A stretch of DNA of 64,000 nt, from contig JBAOHJ010000004.1 of assembly GCA_037045055.1 (NCBI GenBank), positions 1 through 64,000 on the forward strand, given 5' to 3'. Below, piece after piece: positions 14,864 through 22,601 of the stretch. Within the stretch, counting starts at the first letter, position 1; each line of letters begins with the position of its first letter. This DNA is from Phosphoribacter sp037045055. Lineage in GTDB: Bacteria; Actinomycetota; Actinomycetes; Actinomycetales; Dermatophilaceae. The notes below the pieces were generated by a model. The model had not been told where the DNA came from, did not search any database, and worked only from the letters and a program-made list of their open reading frames with translations. Position numbers and translations under genes: made by a program.

Positions 14864-16180
14864 GTGACCGGCACCGTCGCGGCGAGCACGGCGAGCACCG
14901 CGCTGCTCACCGACCACTACGAGCTCACCATGCTCCAGGCGTCGCTGCGCAGCGGGGCCGCGCACCGGCGCTGCGTGTTCGAGACGTTCACCCGTCGCCT
15001 CCCCGACGGCCGCCGGTATGCCGTGCTCGCCGGCACCGGGCGGGTGCTGGAGGCCATCGAGGCGTTCCGCTTCGGGCCGGCCGAGGTGGCCGACCTGCGC
15101 CGGCGGGCCGTGGTCGACGACGCGACGTGCGACTGGCTCGCGGCATACCGGTTCTCCGGGGACGTCAGCGGCTACGCCGAGGGGGAGGTCTACTTCCCCG
15201 GCTCGCCCGTGCTCGTCGTGGAGTCGTCCTTCGCCGAGGGGGTCGTGCTGGAAACGCTGATCCTGTCGATCCTCAACCACGACAGCGCGATCGCCTCGGC
15301 GGCCTCGCGGATGACCTCGGCGGCCGGGGCCCGACCGTGTATCGAGATGGGCTCGCGGCGCACCCACGAGCAGGCCGCCGTGGCGGCGGCCCGGGCGGCC
15401 TACGTCGGCGGCTTCTCGCGCACCAGCAACCTCGAGGCGGGGCGGCGCTACGGCGTGCCGACGACCGGGACGGCCGCCCATGCGTTCACCCTCGTGCACG
15501 ACTCGGAGCGCGCCGCGTTCACCGCCCAGCTGGACGCCCTCGGCGCGCAGACGACGTTGCTCGTGGACACCTACGACGTGGCGCGGGCCGTGGCGACCGC
15601 CGTCGAGCTGGCCGGGCCGGCGCTGGGCGCGGTCCGCCTGGACTCGGGCGACCTGCTCGTGCAGGCCACCGAGGTGCGCGCCCAGCTCGACGCGCTGGGC
15701 GCCACCGACACCCGCATCGTGGTGACCTCCGACCTGGACGAGCACGCCATCGCGGCGCTGGCCGCCGCGCCCGTGGACGCCTACGGGGTCGGCACCGCCC
15801 TGGTCACCGGCTCGGGCGCACCGACGTCGGGGATGGTCTACAAGCTGGTGTCCAGGACCGACGAGAGCGGCCGGGGCATGGTGGCCGTGGCCAAGCGCAG
15901 CAGGGACAAGCCGTCGGTGGGTGGGCGCAAGTGGGGGGTGCGCCGCATCGGGCCGGACGGCCGGGCGGAGGCCGAGGTGGTCGGGGTCGGCGAGCGTCCG
16001 CCCGCCGACGGCAACGACCGCCCGCTCATGGTCGAGCTGATCCGCGACGGCCAGGTGCTCGATCGGGGCGACCTCGCGGACGCGCGCGCCCGCCACGAGC
16101 GCGCGAGGGACGAGCTGCCCCGGGCGGCCCGCCAGCTGCAGCGCGGCGAGGTGTGCATCCCGACGCTCTACGCGCACTGA
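14864..16180 (+). CDS. pncB: nicotinate phosphoribosyltransferase
   Basis: The protein has 438 residues from GTG 14864. It converts nicotinate and PRPP to nicotinate mononucleotide in NAD salvage. Motifs seen are TALLTDHYELTMLQ at the N-terminus, EMGSRRTHEQAA, GGFSRTSNLEAG, the phosphoribosyl-binding region VRLDSGDLL, and GVGTALVTGSGAP. The C-terminal part matches the actinobacterial form. The downstream nicotinamidase (16889-17482) would supply its substrate, so the strand carries a short NAD-salvage unit interrupted by a DUF421 gene. Confidence 0.95.
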   Translation: MTGTVAASTASTALLTDHYELTMLQASLRSGAAHRRCVFETFTRRLPDGRRYAVLAGTGRVLEAIEAFRFGPAEVADLRRRAVVDDATCDWLAAYRFSGDVSGYAEGEVYFPGSPVLVVESSFAEGVVLETLILSILNHDSAIASAASRMTSAAGARPCIEMGSRRTHEQAAVAAARAAYVGGFSRTSNLEAGRRYGVPTTGTAAHAFTLVHDSERAAFTAQLDALGAQTTLLVDTYDVARAVATAVELAGPALGAVRLDSGDLLVQATEVRAQLDALGATDTRIVVTSDLDEHAIAALAAAPVDAYGVGTALVTGSGAPTSGMVYKLVSRTDESGRGMVAVAKRSRDKPSVGGRKWGVRRIGPDGRAEAEVVGVGERPPADGNDRPLMVELIRDGQVLDRGDLADARARHERARDELPRAARQLQRGEVCIPTLYAH

Positions 16181-16262
16181 CCGCGGCCCCCACCGGGACC
16201 CACCCGCGCCGCCCCAGCCCGCGGGGCCGGCATTGCACCGCCATCCGAAAGGAGCACCCGCC

Positions 16263-16892
16263 ATGAGCCCCGTCGAGCTCGCCCGTGCGACCGAGGACTC
16301 GATCTGGCAGAGCATGTTCGCCTTCCAGGTGCCGCCCACCGAGAAGGTCGTGCGCACCGTCCTGGTGTATGCCGCGATCTCGGTGCTGCTGCGGCTGACC
16401 GGCAAGCGCCAGCTCGCCCAGCTGAACACCTTCGACCTCGTGGTCGCCCTGCTGCTGTCCAACGTCGTGCAGAACGCCATCATCGGCCCCGACAACTCGC
16501 TCGTCGGCGGGGTGCTCGGTGCGGTGGTGCTCGTCGCGGTCAACTCCCTGCTGGACCGGCTGTGCCTGGTCAGCCCGGTCGCCGACCGGGTGTTCAACGG
16601 CACCGACACCTCCCTGATCACCGCGGGCCGTCTGGACCGGCGCCAGCTGCGACGGGTCGGGCTCACCGAGCACGAGCTGCTCAACGTGCTGCGCCGGCAG
16701 GGCGCCGACGACGTCACCGAGGTCTCGACCGCGACGATCTCCCCGGGCGGCACCGTCGTGGTCACCCTCGACCGGGACGAGCAGGCCGCCAGCCGGGGCG
16801 AGCTCGGGGCGGCCATGGCGGCCCTGCACCGGCATCTGGACGAGAGGCTGGATGAGCTGGAACGGCGGCTCGGGGGGATGATCGAGCCATGA
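16263..16892 (+). CDS. DUF421 (YetF-like) membrane protein
   Basis: The protein has 209 residues from ATG 16263, after GAAAGGAG. Three N-terminal membrane segments include LVYAAISVLLRLTGKRQLAQ and NTFDLVVALLLSNVVQNAII, which are hallmarks of DUF421. A cytoplasmic domain with GRLDRRQLRRVGLTEHELLN and a charged C-terminal helix follow. DUF421 proteins are widespread in spore formers and actinobacteria without a fixed role. Its stop overlaps the pncA start as ATGA, so it is cotranscribed with NAD salvage, though no mechanistic link is visible. Confidence 0.9.
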   Translation: MSPVELARATEDSIWQSMFAFQVPPTEKVVRTVLVYAAISVLLRLTGKRQLAQLNTFDLVVALLLSNVVQNAIIGPDNSLVGGVLGAVVLVAVNSLLDRLCLVSPVADRVFNGTDTSLITAGRLDRRQLRRVGLTEHELLNVLRRQGADDVTEVSTATISPGGTVVVTLDRDEQAASRGELGAAMAALHRHLDERLDELERRLGGMIEP

Positions 16893-17482
16893 CCCTCACG
16901 ACCCGGGCTCTGCTCGTCGTCGACGTCCAGAACGACTTCTGCGAGGGCGGCTCGCTCGCCGTCGCCGGCGGGGCCGAGGTCGCGCAGCGCATCACCGCGT
17001 GGGTGGCCGAGCGTCCCGACCGGTATGCCGCCCTCGTCGCCACCGCGGACTGGCACGAGGACCCGGGGGCGCACTTCGCGGCGCAGCCGGACTACGTCGA
17101 CACCTGGCCGGTGCACTGCCGGGCCGGCAGCACCGGAGCGGCGTTCCACCCGGCGGTGGCCGGCGTGGTCGAACGGGCCGACGCCGTCGTGCGCAAGGGC
17201 CGGGACGCAGCGGCATACAGCGGGTTCGAGGGAGTCACCGACGACGGCACCGACCTGCGCCACTGGCTGGCCGCCCGTCACGTCGAAGCCGTCGACATCG
17301 TCGGCATCGCCACCGACCACTGCGTGCGGGCCACCGCCCTGGACGCGGTGGCCGCCGGGCTGCGCACCCGGGTGCTGCTGGACCTCACCGCGGGGGTCGC
17401 CCCGGACACGACCGCCCGCGCCCTGCGACAGATGCAGGACGCGGGCGTCGAGCTGGTCGGCGTGCCGGTCCTGGGTCCGTGA
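16889..17482 (+). CDS. pncA: nicotinamidase (isochorismatase fold)
   Basis: The protein has 197 residues. It hydrolyses nicotinamide to nicotinate, the substrate of PncB just upstream. The catalytic triad is visible: Asp in LLVVDVQNDFC, Lys in VVRKGRDAAA, and Cys in GIATDHCVRATALDA. Metal-binding residues follow the pattern ATADWHEDPGAHF. It begins at ATG 16889 inside the DUF421 stop codon and ends convergent with hmgA, with a hairpin covering the junction. Confidence 0.94.
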   Translation: MTLTTRALLVVDVQNDFCEGGSLAVAGGAEVAQRITAWVAERPDRYAALVATADWHEDPGAHFAAQPDYVDTWPVHCRAGSTGAAFHPAVAGVVERADAVVRKGRDAAAYSGFEGVTDDGTDLRHWLAARHVEAVDIVGIATDHCVRATALDAVAAGLRTRVLLDLTAGVAPDTTARALRQMQDAGVELVGVPVLGP

Positions 17483-17486
17483 CCGG

Positions 17487-17508
17487 GCGCCCCGGCGCTC
17501 AGGGGCGC
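17487..17508. terminator. hairpin between convergent pncA and hmgA
   Basis: GCGCCCC (17487-17493) pairs with GGGGCGC (17502-17508) around an eight-base loop. It starts five bases after the pncA stop and includes the hmgA stop codon, so it could end both transcripts. Confidence 0.45.
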
Positions 17509-18725
17509 TGGCTCGGGGTCAGCCAGGAGTGCGGGTAGGCCGGGTCGTTGACCGCGCGGGCCGCCTCGCCGAGCAGCAACGGCGCGAAGGTGTCGACCAT
17601 CACCGCGGTCTCGTCGAATCTCTCCATGCCGATCGAGCCCTCCATGGCGCCCGGCTGCGGGCCGTGCGGGTGGGCCGCCGGGTGCAGCGAGATCGAGCCC
17701 TTGGCGATGCCCGAGCCCTTGCGCGCCTCGTAGTCCCCGTCGGCGTAGAACATCACCTCGTCGCTGTCGACGTTGGAGTGGTAGTAGGGCACCGGGATGG
17801 CCAACGGGTGGTAGTCGACCTTGCGGGGCACGAAGTTGCAGACCACGAGGTTGTTGGCCTCGAAGACCTGATGGGTCGGCGGCGGCTGGTGGACCCGGCC
17901 GGTGAGCGGCTCGTAGTCGGCGATGTTGAGGACGTACGGGTAGAGGCAGCCGTCCCAGCCCACGACGTCCAGCGGGTGGAACGGCAGCGCGTGCACGGTC
18001 CCGACCACCCCGTGGGGTCCGCCGCGGTGCTTGATGTACACCTCGGTCCGCTCGTCGGGCTTCGCGCCGACGTCCTCGGCCAGCAACGGCCCGGAGGGCA
18101 GCCGGAGGTCCCGCTCGCAGAACGGGGAGTGCTCCAGCAGCTGGCCGAACTTGCTCAGGTAGCGCCGCGGCGCGGTGACGTGGCTGTTGGTCTCGACGCA
18201 GAACAGCCGCAGCGGGTCACGCTGCGATCGTCTCGGCACCCACCGGTGGGTGGTCGCTCGGGGCATGATCACGTAGTCACCCTGGGCCACCTCGAAGGAC
18301 CCGAACACCGTCTCGACCCTGGCCTTGCCCCGCTCGACGTACACCAGCTCGTCGCCGATGCCGTTGCGGTACCACGGGCTGGCCTTGCCCGCGACCACGT
18401 AGAGCAGCCGGCAGTCACCGTTGCCCACGACGAGGCGCCGACCGGTCACCGCGTCGGTCTGGGCCACCTCCTTGGGGGCGAACAGGTCGTGCAGTCGCAG
18501 GTGCATGGGCAGCAGCGGGTGGTTCGGGGTGAGGGACATGTCGCCCAGATCCCAGACCTGCGAGTCGAGCACGGGCGAGGGCATATACCGGTGGTAGAGC
18601 AGCGAGGAGTCGGACGAGAAGCCCTCCTCCCCCATGAGCTCCTCGTAGTAGAGCTCCCCGCCCTTGCGGCGGATCTGGGTGTGCCGCTTGGGCGGCACGA
18701 GGCCCTGGGCGAGGTAGTGCGCCAC
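17499..18725 (-). CDS. hmgA: homogentisate 1,2-dioxygenase
   Basis: The protein has 408 residues. It opens the ring of homogentisate in tyrosine/phenylalanine breakdown, giving maleylacetoacetate. The cupin iron-binding segment is recognisable in PYYHSNVDSDEVMFYADGDY followed by HPAAHPHGPQPG; the family context WDGCLYPYVLNIADYEP is also present. GTG 18725 is the start, with GGAGG six bases upstream; TTG 18749 would add eight residues and destroy that spacing. It is divergent from the fahA operon across a short region with a perfect 6-5-6 palindrome, suggesting shared control, possibly by the IclR protein at 20942-21601. Confidence 0.95.
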   Translation of the reverse strand: MAHYLAQGLVPPKRHTQIRRKGGELYYEELMGEEGFSSDSSLLYHRYMPSPVLDSQVWDLGDMSLTPNHPLLPMHLRLHDLFAPKEVAQTDAVTGRRLVVGNGDCRLLYVVAGKASPWYRNGIGDELVYVERGKARVETVFGSFEVAQGDYVIMPRATTHRWVPRRSQRDPLRLFCVETNSHVTAPRRYLSKFGQLLEHSPFCERDLRLPSGPLLAEDVGAKPDERTEVYIKHRGGPHGVVGTVHALPFHPLDVVGWDGCLYPYVLNIADYEPLTGRVHQPPPTHQVFEANNLVVCNFVPRKVDYHPLAIPVPYYHSNVDSDEVMFYADGDYEARKGSGIAKGSISLHPAAHPHGPQPGAMEGSIGMERFDETAVMVDTFAPLLLGEAARAVNDPAYPHSWLTPSQRP

Positions 18726-18752
18726 GTCTGTCCTCCGTGAGTGATCCAAGGG

Positions 18753-18769
18753 CGTCCGATAAACGGACG
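18753..18769. promoter_or_regulatory. candidate operator between hmgA and the fahA operon
   Basis: CGTCCG-ATAAA-CGGACG is a perfect inverted repeat with a five-base AT-rich spacer, in the only AT-rich patch of the divergent region. TGTATCGT is also repeated directly just downstream (near 18773 and 18797). IclR regulators commonly bind such sites. Confidence 0.5.
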
Positions 18770-18841
18770 TTGATGTATCGTTTCCATCCAGGGTCGTGTA
18801 TCGTGCCGCTCATGTCAAGAGGGGCCGGAACCGACGCCGCC

Positions 18842-19681
18842 ATGACAGCACTCTTCTCTGGGCTCATCGACGACGCCGCGGTCTTCCCGCCGGGCAACAG
18901 CCCCCTGCCGGTCGCGGTCACCGACCACCTGGCCCGCCAGGGCCTACCCATCTCCCGATACGTCGGGCCGCTGCTCGTGCCCGCAGCCTGCGCGGTCGAG
19001 GCCGCCGACCTCGCCGCCGGGCGGCCGATCCGCCTGGGCCTGATCGTGCGGCCCGGCTCCCCCGTCGAGCCGCTGCACGAGGCCCTCGACGCGCTCGCCG
19101 ACCGGGCCCACGTCACCGTGGCCGGCGTCGAGGTGGGCTGGTCGCCGGACTGGGCGAGCCTGCTGGCCCGCGGGGTCCCCCTGACCGTCGAGATCCCCCG
19201 CGACCCGTTCGACGCCGCCCTCGACGACGTCGCCGCGGCCTACCGGGACGGCGCGCCCGTGCAGGCGAAGTTCCGCACCGGGGCGACCCCGGTGTGGCCC
19301 TGGCCCGGGGAGGCCGAGCTCGCGGCGTTCGTGGTGGGCTGCGTCGAGCGCGGTATGCCGTTCAAGCTCACCGGGGGGCTGCACCACGCGCTGCGCGCCG
19401 AGCACGGCACGCCGGGCGACCCCGACCCCCAGCACGGGTTGCTCGACGTCGTCCTGGCCGTGCACGACGCCCTCGGCGGCGCCGAAGCCGAGGTGGTGGC
19501 GGCCCGGTTGGCCGTCCGCGACGGCGCGGCCCTCGCCGCGGCCACGGCCGCCTTGACCGAGGCCGACGTGGGCGCGGTGCGGGGCGCGTTCACGGCATAC
19601 GGCTGCTGCACGGTGACCGACCCGATCGGCGAGCTGGCCGACCTGGGGCTGCTCGACCCGACCCGCTCCGAAGGAGAATGA
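18842..19681 (+). CDS. conserved protein of unknown function in the homogentisate operon
   Basis: The protein has 279 residues from ATG 18842; ATG 18812 and TTG 18737 are in-frame alternatives without clear ribosome sites. It begins MTALFSGLIDDAAVFPPGNS and contains HVTVAGVEVGWSPDWASLLA, VQAKFRTGATPVWPWPGEAE and MPFKLTGGLHHALR. No catalytic family was recognised, but the alternating strand/helix pattern suggests a TIM-barrel-like fold (weak inference). It lies four bases before fahA and is divergent from hmgA, so it probably serves tyrosine catabolism, perhaps in place of a missing maleylacetoacetate isomerase, which is not seen in the window. Confidence 0.7.
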   Translation: MTALFSGLIDDAAVFPPGNSPLPVAVTDHLARQGLPISRYVGPLLVPAACAVEAADLAAGRPIRLGLIVRPGSPVEPLHEALDALADRAHVTVAGVEVGWSPDWASLLARGVPLTVEIPRDPFDAALDDVAAAYRDGAPVQAKFRTGATPVWPWPGEAELAAFVVGCVERGMPFKLTGGLHHALRAEHGTPGDPDPQHGLLDVVLAVHDALGGAEAEVVAARLAVRDGAALAAATAALTEADVGAVRGAFTAYGCCTVTDPIGELADLGLLDPTRSEGE

Positions 19682-19685
19682 CCCC

Positions 19686-20909
19686 ATGACCTGGCTCGAC
19701 GTCCCGGCCGACCACCCCTTCGGCATCGCCACCCTGCCCTACGGCGTGTGCGCCACCGCGGCGCGCGGCCCCCGGGTCGGGGTGCGCATCGGCGATCACG
19801 TGCTCGACGTGGCCGCACTCGCCGCGTCGGGCGGCGCCCCGGCCGGCGTGGCTCAGGCCTGGGCGACCCCGTCCCTCAACGCCTTCCTCGCCCTCGGCCG
19901 ACCGGTTTGGCGGGCCGCCCGGGCGTGGGTGCGCGACCTACTCACCGACCCGTCCCACCGGGGCACGGTGCTGGAGCACCTGCACCCGGTCTCGTCCGTG
20001 ACGATGCACCTGCCGATCCAGGTCGCCGACTACGTCGACTACTACGCCAGCGAGCACCACGCCGCCAACGTCGGGCAAATCTTCCGCCCCGACTCCCCCG
20101 CCCTGCCGGCCAACTGGAAGCACCTGCCGATCGGCTACCACGGCCGCGCGGGCACCATCGTGGTCTCGGGCACCGACGTGGTGCGCCCTTCGGGCCAGCG
20201 CAAGGGCCCGGCCGACCCGGCGCCGGTCTACGGGCCGAGCATCCGGCTGGACATCGAGGCGGAGCTGGGCTTCCTCGTCGGCGGGGCGACGGCCATGGGC
20301 ACCCGGGTGGGCGTCGACGAGGCCGACGAGCACCTCTTCGGCGTCGTCGTGCTCAACGACTGGAGCGCCCGGGACATCCAGGCCTGGGAGTACGTCCCGT
20401 TGGGCCCCTACCTCGGCAAGTCCTTCGCCACCTCGATCTCGGCCTGGGTCACCCCGATGGAGGCCCTCGAGGCCGCCCGCATCCCGCTGCCCGGGCAGCA
20501 CGACCCGCTCCCGCTGCCCTACCTGCGCTCGTCCGGCGACGCGGCATACGGGCTGGACGTGCGGGTCGAGGTCTCCGTCAACGGCACCGTCGTGGCCCGG
20601 CCGCCGTATGCCGCGATGTACTGGTCCCCCACCCAGATGCTCGCGCACATGACCGTCAACGGCGCGAGCCTGCGCGACGGCGACCTCTTCGGCTCCGGCA
20701 CGATCAGCGGACCCGACCGGCACACCCGCGGCAGCCTGCTGGAGCTGACCTGGAACGCCACCGAGCCGGTGGCCCTTGCCGACGGTTCGACCCGGGGCTA
20801 CCTGATGGACGGCGACACCGTGACCATGACCGCCTGGGCACCCGGGCCGGACGGGGCACGGATCGGCCTCGGCGAGGTCACCGGGACGATCCGCCCCACC
20901 GCACCGTAG
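19686..20909 (+). CDS. fahA: fumarylacetoacetase
   Basis: The protein has 407 residues. It cleaves fumarylacetoacetate to fumarate and acetoacetate, the last step of tyrosine degradation. Motifs follow the FAH family: DYVDYYASEHHAANVGQIFR (metal and catalytic residues), WKHLPIGYHGRAGTIVVSG, DIEAELGFLVG, NDWSARDIQAWEYVPLGPYL then GKSF, and SGTISGP. ATG 19686 has AAGGAG upstream. With hmgA it brackets the pathway; hydroxyphenylpyruvate dioxygenase is not in this window. Confidence 0.96.
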   Translation: MTWLDVPADHPFGIATLPYGVCATAARGPRVGVRIGDHVLDVAALAASGGAPAGVAQAWATPSLNAFLALGRPVWRAARAWVRDLLTDPSHRGTVLEHLHPVSSVTMHLPIQVADYVDYYASEHHAANVGQIFRPDSPALPANWKHLPIGYHGRAGTIVVSGTDVVRPSGQRKGPADPAPVYGPSIRLDIEAELGFLVGGATAMGTRVGVDEADEHLFGVVVLNDWSARDIQAWEYVPLGPYLGKSFATSISAWVTPMEALEAARIPLPGQHDPLPLPYLRSSGDAAYGLDVRVEVSVNGTVVARPPYAAMYWSPTQMLAHMTVNGASLRDGDLFGSGTISGPDRHTRGSLLELTWNATEPVALADGSTRGYLMDGDTVTMTAWAPGPDGARIGLGEVTGTIRPTAP

Positions 20910-20941
20910 TCACAGGAGTCGGCGGGAGCGCGCGACGCCGC

Positions 20942-21601
20942 TCAACCGAGCAGCTCGGCCACCCGGCCCGCCGCCGTGTGCAGGTGCGGCGCGACGAGCG
21001 CCGGGTCCAGGGCCACGAGCGACACCACGCCGACCGAGGCCGCCAACGCCCCGCCACGCAGCAGCAGAGGCGTGGCGATGCCGTGCGCCCCGGCCTGCAG
21101 CTCGCCTTCGGAGGTGACCAAGGTGTGCCGGCCGGCCCGGGCCGCGAGGACCGCACGGCCGGAGGCGCCCTGGGTGAGCGGATGGCGTGCACCCCGCCGG
21201 TAGGCCACCGAGAAGGTCGGCCACGACGGCTCGACGACGGCCACCGCGAGCGCCTCGTCGCCGTCGTCGATGGTCACGTGCGCGGTGGCCCCGACCGCCT
21301 CGGCGAGCTCGCGCAGCGGCGGGGCCAGGGTGCCCTGCAGCGTCGGCAGGACCGACCCGGTCAGGGCGGTGACGCCGATGCCGAGGCTCACCCGGCCGGC
21401 AGCGTCGCGGCGGACGAGGTCGTGGCCCTCCAGGGTGGCCACCAGCCGGTAGACCACCGGCCTGCCGACGCCCAGGGCCTGCGCCAGCTCCGTCACGGTC
21501 AGGCCCGCGGCGTGCTCGCGCCGGGTGAGCAGCGACAGCAGGCGCAGGCCCCGGTCGAGCGTCTGCGAGATCTCCGGCACCGCGGACCCAGGACCGCTCA
21601 C
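20942..21601 (-). CDS. IclR-family transcriptional regulator
   Basis: The protein has 219 residues. The N-terminal winged helix-turn-helix (TLDRGLRLLSLLTRREHAAG, then LTVTELAQALGVGRPVVYRL) leads to an effector domain with LPTLQGTLAPPLRELAEAVG and the typical HPLTQGASGRAVLA. GTG 21601 overlaps the stop of the RDD gene as GTGA; GTG 21580 is an alternative with the more usual N-terminus. It is slightly shorter than most IclR proteins (about 250). Convergent with fahA and 31 bases from it, it is the best candidate regulator of the hmgA/fahA genes (inference). Confidence 0.85.
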   Translation of the reverse strand: MSGPGSAVPEISQTLDRGLRLLSLLTRREHAAGLTVTELAQALGVGRPVVYRLVATLEGHDLVRRDAAGRVSLGIGVTALTGSVLPTLQGTLAPPLRELAEAVGATAHVTIDDGDEALAVAVVEPSWPTFSVAYRRGARHPLTQGASGRAVLAARAGRHTLVTSEGELQAGAHGIATPLLLRGGALAASVGVVSLVALDPALVAPHLHTAAGRVAELLG

Positions 21602-22485
21602 CGCCCGGGACGGACCCGGACGACGAGCGTGTCGGCCACCTTGTCGTGCAAGGCCTGACGGCGGGGATCCCACAACAGCCAGAGGACGTCGACGAACTGC
21701 ACCAGCGTCATGATGAGACTGACCGGCCGGAGCAGCCCGAGCAGCCCGGTCCCCTGCTGGATCAGCTGGCGTCGCAGGGCCTCCACGAGGGTGAGCGGCC
21801 CGGCCCGCGCGACGCGTCGCACCGCGATGCCGAGCGCCCGCTTGCCGAGAGTGGCGCCCCACCGGGTGAGACAGAAGGTCTCGTAGAGCACACCCACGGC
21901 GATCGTCGCCAGGGTCAACGGCACCAGGGCCTCGGTGACCAGGGCGTTGAAGGTGGCCTCGTCCAGGGTCGTGGGTACGCCGCGTTCGGCGTCGCGAACC
22001 GCTCGGGAGAGCGTGTCGAGGTACCAGCGCACCAGGGTGACCAGCCACGGCGAGGCGATGATCGCGGCGACGAATCCGACCAGGATGTTGTCGATGATCC
22101 TGGCCAGCAGCCGCTGCCACCACTGGGCCAGGGGCATGCCGTCCGGCGAGGTGGGGCCGGACTGGGGCCAGGCGACCGAGGGCGCGGCGCCGTAGCCGTA
22201 GGTCGGCGGGGGGCTGTCGTAGCTAGGGCCGGGCGCGGCCGTCGGCATCGCCCCGCTCGGACCCCCGGTCGGCATCGCCCCGCTCGGACCCCCGGTCGGC
22301 GCCGGGCCGGTCGTCGGCGTACCAAACCCCGGCGGGACCGGTGGCGGGACGGGGCGGCCGATGGTCGAGGCGGCCGCGGTCGGCGAGGTCTTGGGGACGG
22401 TGTGCCCGGTCCAGAGGATGCCGTCCCAGTAGCGCAGGGAGCCCGAATCCTGGGGGTCGTCGTACCACCCCGATGGCTGCGTCAT
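21598..22485 (-). CDS. RDD-family membrane protein with DUF2510 N-terminus
   Basis: The protein has 295 residues from ATG 22485. The N-terminus (PSGWYDDPQDSGSLRYWDGI followed by LWTGHT) is the DUF2510 short beta motif of actinobacterial membrane proteins. A Pro/Gly-rich linker with 27-base DNA repeats follows, then an RDD domain: AQWWQRLLARIIDNILVGF, FCLTRWGATLGKRALGIAV, and ALHDKVADTLVV near the end. The Arg and two Asp residues that name the family are present. Function is unknown, though some RDD proteins are ion antiporters. It is cotranscribed with the IclR gene. Confidence 0.88.
   Translation of the reverse strand: MTQPSGWYDDPQDSGSLRYWDGILWTGHTVPKTSPTAAASTIGRPVPPPVPPGFGTPTTGPAPTGGPSGAMPTGGPSGAMPTAAPGPSYDSPPPTYGYGAAPSVAWPQSGPTSPDGMPLAQWWQRLLARIIDNILVGFVAAIIASPWLVTLVRWYLDTLSRAVRDAERGVPTTLDEATFNALVTEALVPLTLATIAVGVLYETFCLTRWGATLGKRALGIAVRRVARAGPLTLVEALRRQLIQQGTGLLGLLRPVSLIMTLVQFVDVLWLLWDPRRQALHDKVADTLVVRVRPGR
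22241..22300 (-). repeat. 27-nt tandem repeat in the RDD gene linker
   Basis: Two exact 27-base units (22241-22267, 22268-22294) plus a partial third encode TGGPSGAMP repeats. Confidence 0.8.
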
Positions 22486-22601
22486 ACCCCTACTCTCGCA
22501 CGCCGACGTCCGGGCAGCGGACACCACCACCCGCCCGAGGACGCGCCGGACCAGGCGCCAATCGACCCCGTACGCCGGCGGCACGGCATACAGTGCCGGT
22601 C

